DNA from: Saccopteryx bilineata
Lineage: Eukaryota; Chordata; Mammalia; Chiroptera; Emballonuridae
DNA: 64,000 nt
Direction of reading: 5' to 3'
NCBI RefSeq assembly: GCF_036850765.1
Contig: NC_089501.1
Span: 17,274,997 to 17,338,996 of the forward strand
Positions 32,959 to 44,159 of this stretch are shown in pieces; position 1 is the stretch's first letter, and each line of letters begins with the position of its first letter. A model generated the notes under the pieces. The model was not told where the DNA came from. It saw only the letters and a program-made list of their open reading frames with translations, and searched no databases. Position numbers and translations under genes: made by a program.

Positions 32959-34560
32959 ATATGAGCATAGTGAGGGTTAGGGTGATGAGGAATGAGAGGA
33001 AATATAGTTTGACTAGGCCTTTTTGATTAGATACTGTGGTGGAGGATTTTATATGTATGTTTGAGACTGATTTTAGTAATAGTATTTTTAGTCAGATTTG
33101 GTCCGGTAGGAGAAAGGCAGATTTCTGGCTCGTTGTGAGGCCTATTAGTGGTTGGAGTCGGTGTATAATGGTGGGAAAATAGCCTAAAAGGTTGGAAAAT
33201 TCGAATATGTTTGATGGTTTGTTTAATTTTAGGTTGTAGGTGATTTGGTTTAGTTCTAAGGCTATTATAAATCCTATTAGGGTCACTCCTAGGGCTGTAA
33301 GCTTTAGGTAGAGGAGTATAGTTATTTGTGGGATGGTGGTTGGGGGGATGTTGTTCGATAGTAGGAATCCTGCAAAAATACTTCCAATTAATAGGCATTT
33401 AATACAGTTAATCAGGAGCGGGTTGTTTTCATTAATTAAAATAACAGTGGGGAATCATGGCTGTCCCAGGAGTGCAAAGAAAATGATTCGGGTACTGTAG
33501 ACAGCTGTGAGGGAGGTGGCTAGGAGGGTTATCAATAAGGCTCAGGCGTTGGTGTACGAGGTGTTGGCGGCCTCAATAATAAGGTCTTTGGGAATAAAAG
33601 CCCGTTAGGAAGGGGGTGCCTGTTAAGGCAAGGCTTCCGATAATTAAGGCGGTAGTGGTGAAGGGCAGGGTTTTAAATAGGCCTCCTATTTTTCGGATGT
33701 CTTGCTCATTGCCTAAGCTATGGATGATTGATCCGGAGCATATGAATAATATAGCCTTGAAGAATGCTTGTGTGCAGCCTGACCAGGCAGTGGCGCAGTG
33801 GATAGAGTGTCGGTCTGGGATGCAGAGGACACAGGTTCGAGACCCCGAGGTCGCCAGCTTGAGTGCGGGCTCATCTGGTTAGAGCAAAAAGCCCACCAGC
33901 TTAAACCCAAGGTCGCTGGCTCCGGCAAGGGGTTACTCGGTCTGCTGAAGGCCCGGTCAAGGCACATATGAGAAAGCAATCAATGAACAACTAAGGTGTC
34001 GCAATGTGCAACAAAAAACTAATGATTGATGCTTCTCATCTCTTTCCATTCCTGTCTGTCTATCCCTTTCTCTGTCTCTGTAAAAAAAATAAATAAAATT
34101 AAAAAAAAAAAGAATGCATGTGTGCAGATGTGGAAGAATGCTAAGTAAAGTTGGTTAATTCCAATGGTTACTATTATTAGGCCCAGTTGACTGGAGGTGG
34201 AAAAAGCAATGATTTTTTCTATATCATTTTGGGTGAGGGCGCAGACCACTGTAAATAGGGTTGTGATTGCTCCTAGGCATAAAATTATGGTTTGTACCAG
34301 TTTATTATTTTCTGTTATAGGGTAGAATTGGATCAATAGGAACACCCCTGCTACAACTATGGTGCTTGAGTGTAATAGGGCAGAGACGGGTGTGGGGCCT
34401 TCTATGGCGGAGCGGAGTCATGGGTGAAGCCCGAATTGGGCAGATTTTCCAGTGGCAGCTAGGAGTAGGGCCATTAGTGGGAAGTTTGTGTTTTCTAGAC
34501 TTAGAGCAAAGATCTGTTGAAGTTCTCATGTATTAGAGAATTTTGAGGATAGGAGACTTT
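32942..34560 (-). pseudogene. MT-ND5: NUMT: NADH dehydrogenase subunit 5, 3' part, split by a SINE
   Basis: Minus-strand frames give ND5 segments: [24 protein letters not shown] (near 34450), [20 protein letters not shown] and [20 protein letters not shown] (34180-34310). After the SINE come KPSNIFEFSNLLGYFPTIIH and a terminal MLIFNFHE. ND5 is a proton-pumping antiporter-like subunit of complex I. The N-terminal third is missing. A SINE B (33778-34110) with its 17-bp duplication interrupts the frame, and additional small frame breaks occur near 33330-33600. Confidence 0.92.
33778..34110 (+). mobile_element. SINE family B inserted in the NUMT
   Basis: Head CCTGACCAGGCAGTGGCGCA, B-box GGTTCGAGACC and A-rich tail. 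The 17-bp target duplication AGAATGCTTGTGTGCAG (33761-33777) / AGAATGCATGTGTGCAG (34111-34127) has one mismatch and is made of ND5 sequence, so the SINE is younger than the NUMT. Confidence 0.95.
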
Positions 34561-35404
34561 TTCCAAATACCATATGACATTTATTTATAACCCAATCCCT
34601 GTAACTACCAACATTTAGCTGAAATGGCAGGTGGGGTTGGGGGGGGGGGGAGTGTTAGTGTGAGGATTTTACTTTGCATGAGAGATTAGTCTAATACACT
34701 CCTGGGTTTGTGCCAGTTACCTATGTTGCAGCTGCTTGCTTATCTCTCTGCTGTGACCATGAGATTGGCTCAAGTCTCCTGAACTGACCTCAAACAAAGT
34801 AGAAGTGTGTTGCACTTAGGAAATAGCAGAAATTTGTTGTAACCCAACACACAGCTGAACTCTTCAAAGACACAATGCAGAGTTCAGCTGCCACAGTGGG
34901 AAGGTGAGGCATATCAAGGAAGCTCACCCCTCAGGTTGAGGACACAAAACTCACTAAGACTGATGCTGAAGAAGAAAAACAGAGGCCCTTCCACTAACAC
35001 CGGGAGTAGCCTTGAAGCAAGTGAAAAACAATGGCACTCTCCCAGTGGGGGAGGGAAAAGAACTGAGTGACATCCATTTGTGGTGCAGGAAGGTGTGAGA
35101 CCTGCTAAAACTGAGCAGAGTGGGACTGAGATGAATGGAGAATATTCACAACTGTCACAATTTCTTCTCCCACTATGGATATCCAGGACTCGCTCTAAGC
35201 ACAAAATGGCAGATGCTTTCTATTATAAGAATTTGAAGTCTATGATGCATTAAAATAATCATAGCAATAACAAAATCCATACACAGTGAAATTAATTAAA
35301 GTCCACACAATTGAAAACTGATAGGAAAAAAGGTGTGATCATCACAATGCATAAACATGATTTACCTTAGTTTCTAGTGATTTCCTATGTATAGTATTAG
35401 CAAT
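34561..35404. other. Unassigned sequence right of the NUMT
   Basis: Contains a G-rich run at about 34633-34653 and the inverted partner 18-mer GTCTCCTGAACTGACCTC at 34774-34791. The region at 34910-35200 is GC-richer but not assigned. Confidence 0.5.
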
Positions 35405-35417
35405 AAAAAATTATCAG

Positions 35418-35730
35418 CCTGACCAAGCGGTGGCACAGTGGATAGAGCATTGGACTGGGACACAGAGGACCCAGGTTTGAAACCCTGAGGTGGTCAGCTT
35501 GAGCGCAGGCTTATCTGGTTTGAGCAAGGCTCACCAGTATGAGCCCAAGGTCACTGGCTTGAGCAAGGGGTTATTCAGTCTGCTGTAGCCCCTCAGTCAA
35601 GGCACATATGAGAAAGCAATCAATGAACAACTAAGGTGCGGCAATGAAGAATTGATTCTTCTCATCTCTCTCTCTTCCAATCTGTCTGTCCCTATCTGTA
35701 CCTTTCTCTGTCTCTGTCACACACACACAC
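35418..35730 (+). mobile_element. SINE family B
   Basis: Head CCTGACCAAGCGGTGGCACA and typical body, ending in a CA repeat. Flanks AAAAAATTATCAG (35405-35417) and AAAAAAATATCAG (35731-35743) form a near-perfect 13-bp duplication. Confidence 0.9.
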
Positions 35731-35868
35731 AAAAAAATATCAGACATAAAATATTGGCAGGAAAAATAGATCCATTGATAAGAAATCAAGCAACAAACAG
35801 AACCACACCCAGAGATGCTCCAGTGTTCGTATTATCAGATACTTTTACTATTATTTATTTTCTTTCCA

Positions 35869-36040
35869 TTGATTTGGATACGTGGGTGTGGAGACAGAGA
35901 AAAAGAAGTATCAACTAGCTGCTCCACTTAATTGTTCCATTGTGACTCCTTGGTTGCTTCTCCTACATACCCTGAGAATTGACTTGTGACCTTGGTGCAC
36001 CAGGATGATGCTCTATCCATGGAGCAACCCAACCAGGGTC
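35869..36040 (-). mobile_element. Older tRNA-derived SINE (family D-like), minus strand
   Basis: Reverse complement shows a decayed head (right end GCAACCCAACCAGGGTC) and internal GAGCATCATCC-type box. Left end is a purine-rich GAGACAGAGAAAAAGAAG tract. Confidence 0.6.
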
Positions 36041-36067
36041 CAAATAGAGACTTTTAAAATAAATATA

Positions 36068-36453
36068 GTCCCTGGTAAGTTGACTCAGTGGTAGAGCATC
36101 AGCCCATTTTGTGGAAGTCCCTGGTTCGATTCCCAGTCTCAACTCACAAGAGAAGCTACAATCTGCATCTTTACCCCTCCCCATTATCTCTCTATCTCAT
36201 TCTCCCTCTCTTTCTTCTCCTCCTGCAGCCATAGCCTGAATGGTTTAAGCAAGTTGGCCCCAGGTTCTGAGGATGGTTCCATGGCTTTGCTTCAGGTGCT
36301 GAAATAGCTCAGTTGCCAAGCAATGGGGCAGCGGCCCCAGATGGGCAAAGCATCATCCTGTAGGGAGCTTGCCTGGTGGTCCCCATGAGATACATGAGAG
36401 AGTTTGTCTTTGCCTTCCTGCTTCTCACTTAATAAAAAATAAATTAATTAAAT
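36068..36453 (+). mobile_element. SINE family A, older diverged copy
   Basis: Head CCCTGGTAAGTTGACTCAGT with B-box GGTTCGATTCC. Perfect 12-bp duplication AAAATAAATATA at 36056-36067 and 36454-36465. Confidence 0.88.
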
Positions 36454-36479
36454 AAAATAAATATATAATTAATATGTTA

Positions 36480-37168
36480 ACGGATGAATGAAACAGATTG
36501 ATTCTTGGAAGAAATAGATGATGCTAATAGCCCTGTATTTATTAAAGAAAACTGAAAAGTCTCCCAAGAAAAATTCCAGGCTGAAATAACTCAACAGAAT
36601 AAAAGAATTAATACCAATTTTAGGTAAAACTATTTCATAAAGTAGGATAGTAGAAAATACTTAACCCTACCAAATCATTCTCATTAGACCAGAATAACTC
36701 AATTACTGAAACAACAAAAAAGTACAGTACAAGAAAAGAAAACTACACATATATGTCACAAATATAGATGCAAAAATTGTCTTAAAAAGTATTAGCAATC
36801 AAACCCAGCAACACACAAAAGGATAAGAGAACACAAGGAATTTAGGTTTATTCTAAGAAAGTAAGGTTGCCTTAACATATGGTTCACCACATCAACATAC
36901 AGAAAATGTATATGACCATCTTTACAGATACAGAAAAAAAATTGGTAAAATTCAACATCCATTTATAATAAAATTATTTTAAAAACTAGAAATAGAAAAG
37001 AATTTCCTCAACTAAAGGCATATATATAAAATAACTATAAACATATGCATAATAATGAAAGATGAAATTCTTTTCCCCAAAGATCAGAAACAAGGCAACA
37101 TTATCTGCTTTCATCACTGCTAGTCAATGTAGAACTGCAGTCAAAAATAAATAAATAAATAAAAGAAG
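36480..37168 (+). mobile_element. Old LINE-1 ORF2 fragment (left part, interrupted)
   Basis: Degraded ORF2 sequence from before the reverse-transcriptase active site (a block like AAAGTATTAGCAATCAAACC and ATATGGTTCACCACATCAAC, complement of an RT-domain helix). It is interrupted by the young L1 at 37178 and continues at 39600 and beyond. Confidence 0.7.
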
Positions 37169-37177
37169 AAAAGTTTT

Positions 37178-39326
37178 ATCATGATCAAGTGGGATTCATC
37201 CCAGAATCTCAAGGATGGTTCAACATACATAAAACGGTTAATGTAATACACCATATCAACAAAACAAAGAACAAAAACCACATGATCTTATCAATAGACG
37301 CGGAAAAGGCTTTCGATAAAATACAACACAACTTTATGTTTAAGACTCTCAACAAAATGGGTATAGAAGGAAAATATCTCAACATGATAAAGGCCATATA
37401 TGATAAACCATCAGCTAACATCATATTAAATGGCACTAAACTGAAGGCTTTCCCCCTTAAATCAGGAACAAGACAGGGTTGTCCACTCTCTCCACTCTTA
37501 TTTAATGTGGTACTAGAGGTTCTAGCCAGAGCAATCAGACAAGACAAAGAAATAAAAGGCATCCATATCGGAAAAGAAGAAGTAAAGGTATTACTTTTTG
37601 CAGATGATATGATCCTATACATCAAAAACCCCAAAGAATCCACAAAAAGACTACTAGAAACAATAAGCCAATACAGTAAGGTCGCAGGATACAAAATTAA
37701 CATACAGAAGTCCATAGCCTTTCTATATGCCAACAATGAAACAACTGAGAAGGAACTCAAAAGAATAATCCCCTTCACGATTGCAACAAAAAAAATAAAA
37801 TACTTAGGAATAAACATAACAAAGAATGTAAAGGACTTATATAATGAAAACTATAAACCATTGTTAAGGGAAATCAAAAAAGATATAATGAGATGGAAGA
37901 ATATACCTTGTTCTTGGCTAGGAAGAATAAATATAATCAAGATGGCTATATTACCCAAAGCAATATGCAAATTGAATGCAATTCCCATCAAACTTCCAAT
38001 GACATTTTTTAAAGAAATAGAGCAAAAAATCATCAGATTTATATGGAACTATAAAAAACCCCGAATAGCCAAAGCAATCCTAAAGAAAAAGAATGAAGCT
38101 GGGGGCATAACAATACCTGACTTCAAACTCTATTATAGGGCCACAACAATCAAAACAGCATGGTATTGGCAGAAAAATAGACACTCAGACCAATGGAACA
38201 GAATAGAAAGCCCAGAAATAAAACCACATATATATAGTCAAATAATCTTTGATAAAGGGGCCAACAACACACAATGGAGAAAAGAAAGCCTCTTCAACAA
38301 ATGGTGCTGGGAAAACTGGAAAGCCACATGCAAAAGAATGAAACTGGACTACAGTCTCTCCCCCTGTACAAAAATTAACTCAAAATGGATCAAAGATCTA
38401 AACATAAGACCTGAAACAATTAAGTACATAGAAGAAGACATAGGTACTCAACTCATGGACCTGGGTTTTAAAGAGCATTTTATGAATTTGACTCCAATGG
38501 CAAGAGAAGTGAAGGCAAAAATTAATGAATGGGACTACATCAGACTAAGAAGTTTTTGCTCAGCAAGAGAAACTGATAACAAAATAAACAGAAAGCCAAC
38601 TAAATGGGAAATGATTTTTTCAAACAACAGCTCAGATAAGGGCCTAATATCCAAAATATACAAAGAACTCATAAAACTCAACAACAAACAAACAAACAAT
38701 CCAATAAAAAAATGGGAAGAGGATATGAATAGACACTTCTCCTAGGAAGAAATACAAATGGCCAACAGATATATGAAAAGATGCTCATCTTCTTTAGCTA
38801 TTAGAGAAATGCAAATCAAAACTGCAATGAGATACCACCTCACACCTGTTCGATTAGCTGTTATTAGCAAGTCAGGTAATAGCAAATGTTGGAGAGGCTG
38901 TGGAGAAAAAGGAACCCTCATACACTGTTGGTGGGAATGTAAAGTAGTACAACCATTATGGAAGAAAGTATGGTGGTTCCTCAAAAAACTGAAAATAGAA
39001 CTACCTTATGACCCAGCAATCTCTCTACTGGGTATAAATCCCAAAAACTCAGAAACATTGATACGTAAAGACACATGCAGCCCCATGTTTATTGCAGCAT
39101 TGTTCACAGTGGCCAGGACATGGAAACAACCAAAAAGCCCATCAATAGATGACTGGATAAGAAGATGTGGCACATATACACTATGGAATACTACTCAGCC
39201 ATAAGAAATGATGACATCGGAACATTTACAGCAAAATGGTGGGATCTTGATAACATGATACGAAGCGAAATAAGTAAATCAGAAAAAAACAGGAACTGTA
39301 TTATTCCATATGTAGGTGGGACATAA
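37178..39326 (+). pseudogene. LINE-1 ORF2 C-terminal two thirds, one nonsense codon and one frameshift
   Basis: Open from 37189 to a TAG at 38743-38745, where the full-length copy has CAG. It contains RT motifs [25 protein letters not shown] and FADDMILY in one continuous frame. After the stop it continues in the same family sequence to the cysteine-rich [19 protein letters not shown] 1-nt deletion in the A run near 39160 then shifts the frame. No N-terminal endonuclease is present because of the 5' truncation. It shows what the two damaged sites of the full-length copy look like when undamaged. Confidence 0.93.
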
Positions 39327-39591
39327 TAGTGAAACTAAGAGACATTGATAAGAGTGTGGTGGTTACGGGGGGGGAGGGGGGAATGGGAGAGGGATAGGGG
39401 GTGGGGAGGGGCACAAAGAAAACAAGATAGAAGGTGACAGAGGACAATCTGACTTTGGGTGGTGGGTATGCAACATAATTGAATGACAAGATAACCTGGA
39501 CTTGTTATCTTTGAATATATGTATCCTGATTTATTGATGTCACCCCATTAAAAAAATAAAATTATAAAAAATAAAAAAAATAAAAAAAAAT
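37178..39591 (+). mobile_element. 5'-truncated young LINE-1
   Basis: Begins inside ORF2 (matching about 7674 of the full-length copy) and runs through the 3'UTR and A-rich tail. The 8-bp flank AAAAGTTT occurs at 37169-37176 and 39592-39599. It is nearly identical to the full-length copy, with scattered single-base differences, and was inserted into an old L1. Confidence 0.93.
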
Positions 39592-39632
39592 AAAAGTTTG
39601 TTTTAAGCATGCAGATTAGAAAGGGAGAAGTA

Positions 39633-39770
39633 GGCCCTGGCTGGTTGGCTCAGCAGTTGAGCATCGGCCAGGCATGTAGAAGTTCTGGGTTTGATTCCCA
39701 GTCAGGGCATACAAGAGAAGCAGATCACACAGGAGAAGCAACCATCTTTTCCTGCTTCTCTATGTCCCCT

Positions 39771-39809
<39 letters not shown>

Positions 39810-39831
39810 CTCTCTCTCTCTCTCTCTCTCT

Positions 39832-39869
<38 letters not shown>

Positions 39870-40060
39870 CCAGGAACTGAGGATGGCTCCATGGCCTTAC
39901 TTCAGGTGCTGAAATGGCTTGGTTACTGAGCAACAAAGCAGCTGCCCCATATGGGCAGAGCATCATCCTATCACCCTGCTGGATGGATCTCAGTCAGGGT
40001 GCATGCAGGAGCCTGTCTCTGCCTCCCTGCTTCTTACCCCTCAATTAGTAAAAAAAAAAA
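39633..40060 (+). mobile_element. SINE family A, older copy with long (CT)n expansion
   Basis: Head CCCTGGCTGGTTGGCTCAGC, body with a greatly expanded CT tract (39775-39866), then CTGAGGATGGCTCCATGG and a tail. No clean target duplication was found. Confidence 0.85.
39775..39866 (+). repeat. (CT)n microsatellite
   Basis: Nearly pure CT dinucleotides with a few CCTCC interruptions, inside SINE A. Confidence 0.95.
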
Positions 40061-40140
40061 GTAAGAAAGAAGGAAGGAAGGGAGAGAGGAGGATGGGAGA
40101 ATGGGAGGGAGGGAGGGAGGGAGGGAGGGAGGGAGGGAGG
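40061..40140 (+). repeat. Purine microsatellite ending in (GGGA)n
   Basis: GAAGGAAG, GGATGGGA and then about nine GGGA/GGAG units. Lies at the tail of SINE A. Confidence 0.92.
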
Positions 40141-40149
40141 AAATCTGTC

Positions 40150-40528
40150 TCTCTTCACAGAAAACATGATTGTTTACATAATAAATCCGGGGAATGGACA
40201 ACAAAGCTACCAGAACTAATAGCTAAATTTAGCAAGATCACAAAATATAAGCTAAATAGGAAAAAAATATTACATTTTAGTATAAGAACAATAATTAGTT
40301 GGAAATTAAAATTTAAAAATAGTGTTATTCATATTAGCATCAAAAACATGAAATAGAAATGTTTCACAAAATTCGTGCAACAACTATACTCTGAAAAGTA
40401 AAACATTGTTGAGAGAATTTAAAGACCTGAATTAATGGAAGGGTATATTGTGTTCATAAATTAAAAGATTTATTCTGTTAGTATTAATTCTTCACAGATG
40501 GATCACCAATTTAACATAATCCCAATCA
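40150..40528 (+). mobile_element. Old LINE-1 ORF2 fragment (continuation)
   Basis: The sequence around 40160-40250 (AAAACATGATTGTTTACATA, CTACCAGAACTAATAGCTAA) is L1 ORF2 just after the FADD motif, diverged. It continues the old L1 that begins at 36480. Confidence 0.7.
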
Positions 40529-40530
40529 AG

Positions 40531-40700
40531 TCCTGGTCGGGTACCTGAGCTGTTGGAGTATTGTCTAGATACACCACAGTTGCAGGTTCAATCCCCAGTC
40601 AGAGCACATACAAGAACCAACCAATGACTGTATAAATAAGTGGAGCAATAAATTGATCTTTGATCTCTCTCTGTCTCTCAAATCAATAAATTAAAAAATT
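40531..40700 (+). mobile_element. Older tRNA-derived SINE (family D)
   Basis: Head TCCTGGTCGGGTACCTGAGC, B-box-like GCAGGTTCAATCCCCAG, then CACATACAAGAACCAACCAA and a TCTCT-rich end. Shorter than families A and B. Related to 62489 (plus) and 61345 (minus). Confidence 0.7.
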
Positions 40701-40810
40701 TAAAACAAACAAATGAATAAATAAATGAAATTTCAGTCAAAAACATCAGCAAGTTTATTTTTGTTGAAATTACCAAGCTAACTCTAAAATTTACATCAAA
40801 ATGCATAGGA
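40700..40810 (+). mobile_element. Old LINE-1 ORF2 fragment (continuation)
   Basis: AATTTCAGTCAAAAACATCAG and AATTACCAAGCTAACTCTAA continue the old L1 ORF2 between the SINE D and SINE A insertions. Confidence 0.6.
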
Positions 40811-41163
40811 GGCCTGATCTGTGGGTTCAGTGGTAGAGCATCAGCCCAGTGTGTGGAAGTCCAGGGTTCGATTCCTGGCCAGGGCACACAGGAGAAGAAC
40901 CCATCTGCTTCTGCACTCTTCCCCCTCTCCTTTATCTCTCTCTTCCCCTCCCACGGCCAAGGCTTCATTGGAGCCAAGTTGGCCCAGGTGCTGAGGATGG
41001 CTCCATGGTCTCTGCCTCAGGTGCTACAATGTCTCTGGTTGCAACTGAACAACACAGCAGATGAGCAGAGCATTGCCTCCTAGGGGGCATGCCAGGTAGA
41101 TCCCGGTTGGGTGCATGCAGGAGTCTGTCTCTCTGCCTCCCCACTTCTCACTTCAGAAAAAAG
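40811..41163 (+). mobile_element. SINE family A, older copy
   Basis: Diverged head and body. Perfect 12-bp duplication AAATGCATAGGA at 40799-40810 and 41164-41175, composed of old L1 sequence. Confidence 0.9.
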
Positions 41164-41891
41164 AAATGCATAGGATTTACTAACACATACAAATCAATTT
41201 TGAAGAATAACAAACTTGGAGGCTTAAAATTATTTGTTTCAACATTCCATACAAAGTTATATTAACTAAGATAGTTATTTTGGTGTAAGGATAGACATAA
41301 GGATCAATGAATGACAATAAAGAATTCACAATAAAAGGCCAATATATATGATCAATTGATTTTCAATAATGATGCCTAACTACTTCAACAGGAAAAGGAT
41401 AGTTTTTTAAAACAAATAGTGTTGGAACAATTTGACACCCATATGCAAATATGAAGTTCAACTCAGACTTCCTAACAGATACAAAATTTAAACCTCAGTT
41501 GATCACAGATCTAAATATGAGAGTTCTAACTAGAGAACTTCTAGCAGACAGCATAGAAGAAAATCTGGTGACTTAAGTAAGACAAATGTTTCTTAGATAG
41601 AATTCACAAAACAAAAACCATACAAGGGAAAATTAATAAATTTGACTTTATCAAATTTAACAACTTTTATAATTGTTATAAAAAATTTAACAACTTTTAT
41701 AATTTCAAAAGACCAATTAAGGGGGGGAAAAGAAACAGAAAGATAAACAAGCCATAGACAGGCAGAAAAAAAAATTTACAAAACTGATATGAGATAAAGG
41801 ACTTGTATCCAAAAATGTAAAAGAAACCTCTTACAACTCAATAATTAAATAATATAATATAATGTGGAAAAAGGCTGTATAAACACTTTGC

Positions 41892-41927
<36 letters not shown>

Positions 41928-42580
41928 AAAGAAATAAATAAACATATAAAGAGATGCATAACATTGTCAGTCATCAGAAACATGAAAATGTAAAATTATG
42001 ATAGTTCATTGCATGTGTGCCATAAATTATAAAATTAAAAAGAGTTAAATTGGTAAGTGCTGCAATGATCTGGAACTCATATATCATTGATAAAATGATA
42101 CAACCACTTTGGAAAAGTTTGGCATTTTCACACAAATTTAAACATTCAGTTATATTTACCCAGCAAAACCATTCTAGTCATTTATATAGAAGAAACAAGG
42201 CATGTCCAAAGATGGATTTGTTCAAAATATCTAAAACCGGGAAAAAATTAATTAATTGGTAAAAGGTTAAACAAATTTTATTATATCAATACAATACTTA
42301 CTCCTCATCAGCATAAGTACAAACAATTGGTACATATAATATAAATAAATCACAAAATCATTATCATAAGTAAAAGAAGCCAGACCTGAAAGATTGCATA
42401 CTATATGATGCTGCTTATATGGTCCCTAAAAAAGCAAAACCAAAGTTTAGAAAATGTATCAGTATTTCCCAGGGACTACAAAGGTGCATGAGTAAGCTTT
42501 TTGAGGTAAGAGATATGTTCTGCATCATGATGGTGGTGGTGGCTGCATGAATACATACATTTGTCAAACATTGCATAACA
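41164..42580 (+). mobile_element. Old LINE-1 ORF2 3' part and 3'UTR (continuation)
   Basis: A degraded ORF2 C-terminus (CAATTTTGAAGAATAACAAA, ATATGATCAATTGATTTTCA, ATAAAGGACTTGTATCC) leads into 3'UTR-like sequence with GATGCTGCTTATATGG and ATCATGATGGTGGTGGTGGC. A TA/CA microsatellite lies at 41893-41928. No open frame survives. Confidence 0.7.
41893..41928 (+). repeat. (TA)n(CA)n microsatellite
   Basis: Alternating TATATA followed by ACACAC inside the old L1. Confidence 0.9.
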
Positions 42581-42675
42581 GACCTGGCTGGATAGTTCAT
42601 TTGGTTGCAACATAGTCCCAAAGCACAAAGGTTGCTGGTTTGATCCCTGGTTAGGGCACATACAGGAACAGATTG

Positions 42676-42719
<44 letters not shown>
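42581..42719 (+). mobile_element. Older tRNA-derived SINE (family D) with CT tail
   Basis: Head ACCTGGCTGGATAGTTCATT, box GCTGGTTTGATCCCTGG, CACATACAGGAACAG, and a pure CT repeat (42683-42716). Confidence 0.7.
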
Positions 42720-43341
42720 CTAATCTTATTTCATCTATCTCTTCCCACATTCTCAAACCATATCTTAAGTATCATATCATTTTACCTAAAAAAGACTTTA
42801 GAATGTATTTTCAAGTAATGAATACTGCTTAACATAACCACATTAACATTGTCATACCAAACAAATTTTATGGAAAGTCCTTAATATCATCTAATAGCTA
42901 ATAAGTTTTGTTTTGTTTTGCCTTGTTTTCTGACATGGGGTAAGTAATAGGGTGTTTCTATGGCAATGGAAATATAATCCAGTAGAGAAAAAATGATGAT
43001 GTAAGAGAAGACAGAAAACATATGTTGGAGCAATATTCTTGAGTAGGCAAGAGAGGCACGGGATCTAGCACAAATATAGAGAAATTAGCGTTGATAAGAA
43101 TATGGACAGTTCATCTTCACTAACAAGTGAGAAGGCAAAGTATTTGCTGTGGTTACATATGTCGGGTACTTTGACAAATAAGGTAATGAGAGCAGAACTT
43201 CTCTTTCATCTGCTTTTATTTTTAGTGAATAAGATTCAAGGTCAATAGCTAAAATGGAGGGTAAACTGGATGGTGTTAGGGATTTGCAGAGATGCATCCA
43301 ATAAGACTCTAAGAAAGTGATAGCATGAATGACCAGGGATA
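42720..43341. other. Unassigned AT-rich sequence
   Basis: No recognised repeat or gene before the next SINE A. Confidence 0.4.
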
Positions 43342-43351
43342 TCCATTATGG

Positions 43352-43739
43352 GTTTTTTTGTTTGTTTGTTTTGTTTTTTTTTGTATTTTTCTGAAGCTAA
43401 AAACGGGGAGGCAGTCAGACAGACTCCCGCATGCGCCCGACCGGGATCCACCCGGCATGCCCACCAGGGGGCTATGCTCTGCCCATCCGGGGCATCGCTC
43501 TGTCGCGACCAGAGCCACTCTAACGCCTGAGGCAGAGGCCAAGGAGCCATGCCCAGCGCCCGGGCCATCTTTTGCTCCAATGGAGCCTCGGGCTGCGGGA
43601 GGGGAAGAGAGAGACAGAGAGGAAGGAGAGGGGTGGAGAAGCAGATGGGTGCTTCTTCTGTGTGCCCTGGCCGGGAATCGAAACCGGGACTTCCGCACGC
43701 CAGGCCGACGCTCTACCACTGAGCCAACCAGCCAGGGCC
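43352..43739 (-). mobile_element. SINE family A, minus strand
   Basis: T-rich tail at left (43352-43385), head complement ends GAGCCAACCAGCCAGGGC. The 10-bp duplication TCCATTATGG lies at 43342-43351 and 43740-43749. Confidence 0.92.
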
Positions 43740-43749
43740 TCCATTATGG

Positions 43750-44153
43750 TTTTAAGAGCCCACTTGATAAATGTAGTCATAGATTTAAGGTGAGACTAAT
43801 CAACATGATTGGTTTTTTCCTCTCACTGCATTCAGCTCCAGATGATAGAACTATCCATAGGATATTACAGATATATGTAGATCACTTAGTTAATTCCAGA
43901 AACACCCCATCTCAGTCTAAAAAAAATGATTAGAGGAAAGAAAAAGAAATGTGTTTAAAAAGAAGGTGAAAACACAAATTAGGCATAGAAAATATACAAA
44001 GGCAGAGAGATGAGAAATAAGTGTTTAAGTGTAAGAAAGTACAGTATTTGGATTTTGCTGAAATTTAAAATGTAAAGAATTGAATGGTAACAAATTCAGC
44101 TAGAAAGGGCAGTAGATCATAGAAATCTTTTTAACAAAGCTTAGTTTTATCCT
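43750..44153. other. Unassigned AT-rich sequence
   Basis: No recognised feature. Confidence 0.4.
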
Positions 44154-44159
44154 GTAGGC

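Larger units (their letters stand above)
32010..34560 (-). mobile_element. Nuclear mitochondrial DNA segment (NUMT): cytb - tRNA-Glu - ND6 - ND5
   Basis: About 2.2 kb of mitochondrial DNA in native gene order and orientation, interrupted by a later SINE B at 33778-34110. The frames use the vertebrate mitochondrial code (TGA read as Trp), so they appear broken in the standard code. The ND5 and ND6 ends overlap by 17 nt in opposite orientation, as in real mammalian mitochondrial DNA. Edges are approximate, judged by where the mitochondrial frames stop making sense. Confidence 0.94.

Noticed and set aside
33027..33398. 123-aa minus-strand frame in the NUMT (Pro/His/Asn-rich)
   Set aside because: It is an off-frame reading of ND5; the true frame gives recognisable ND5 segments in the mitochondrial code.
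39775..40140. CT and GGGA runs as a possible CRISPR-like or satellite array
   Set aside because: Simple microsatellites without spacers or unit structure; eukaryotic context.
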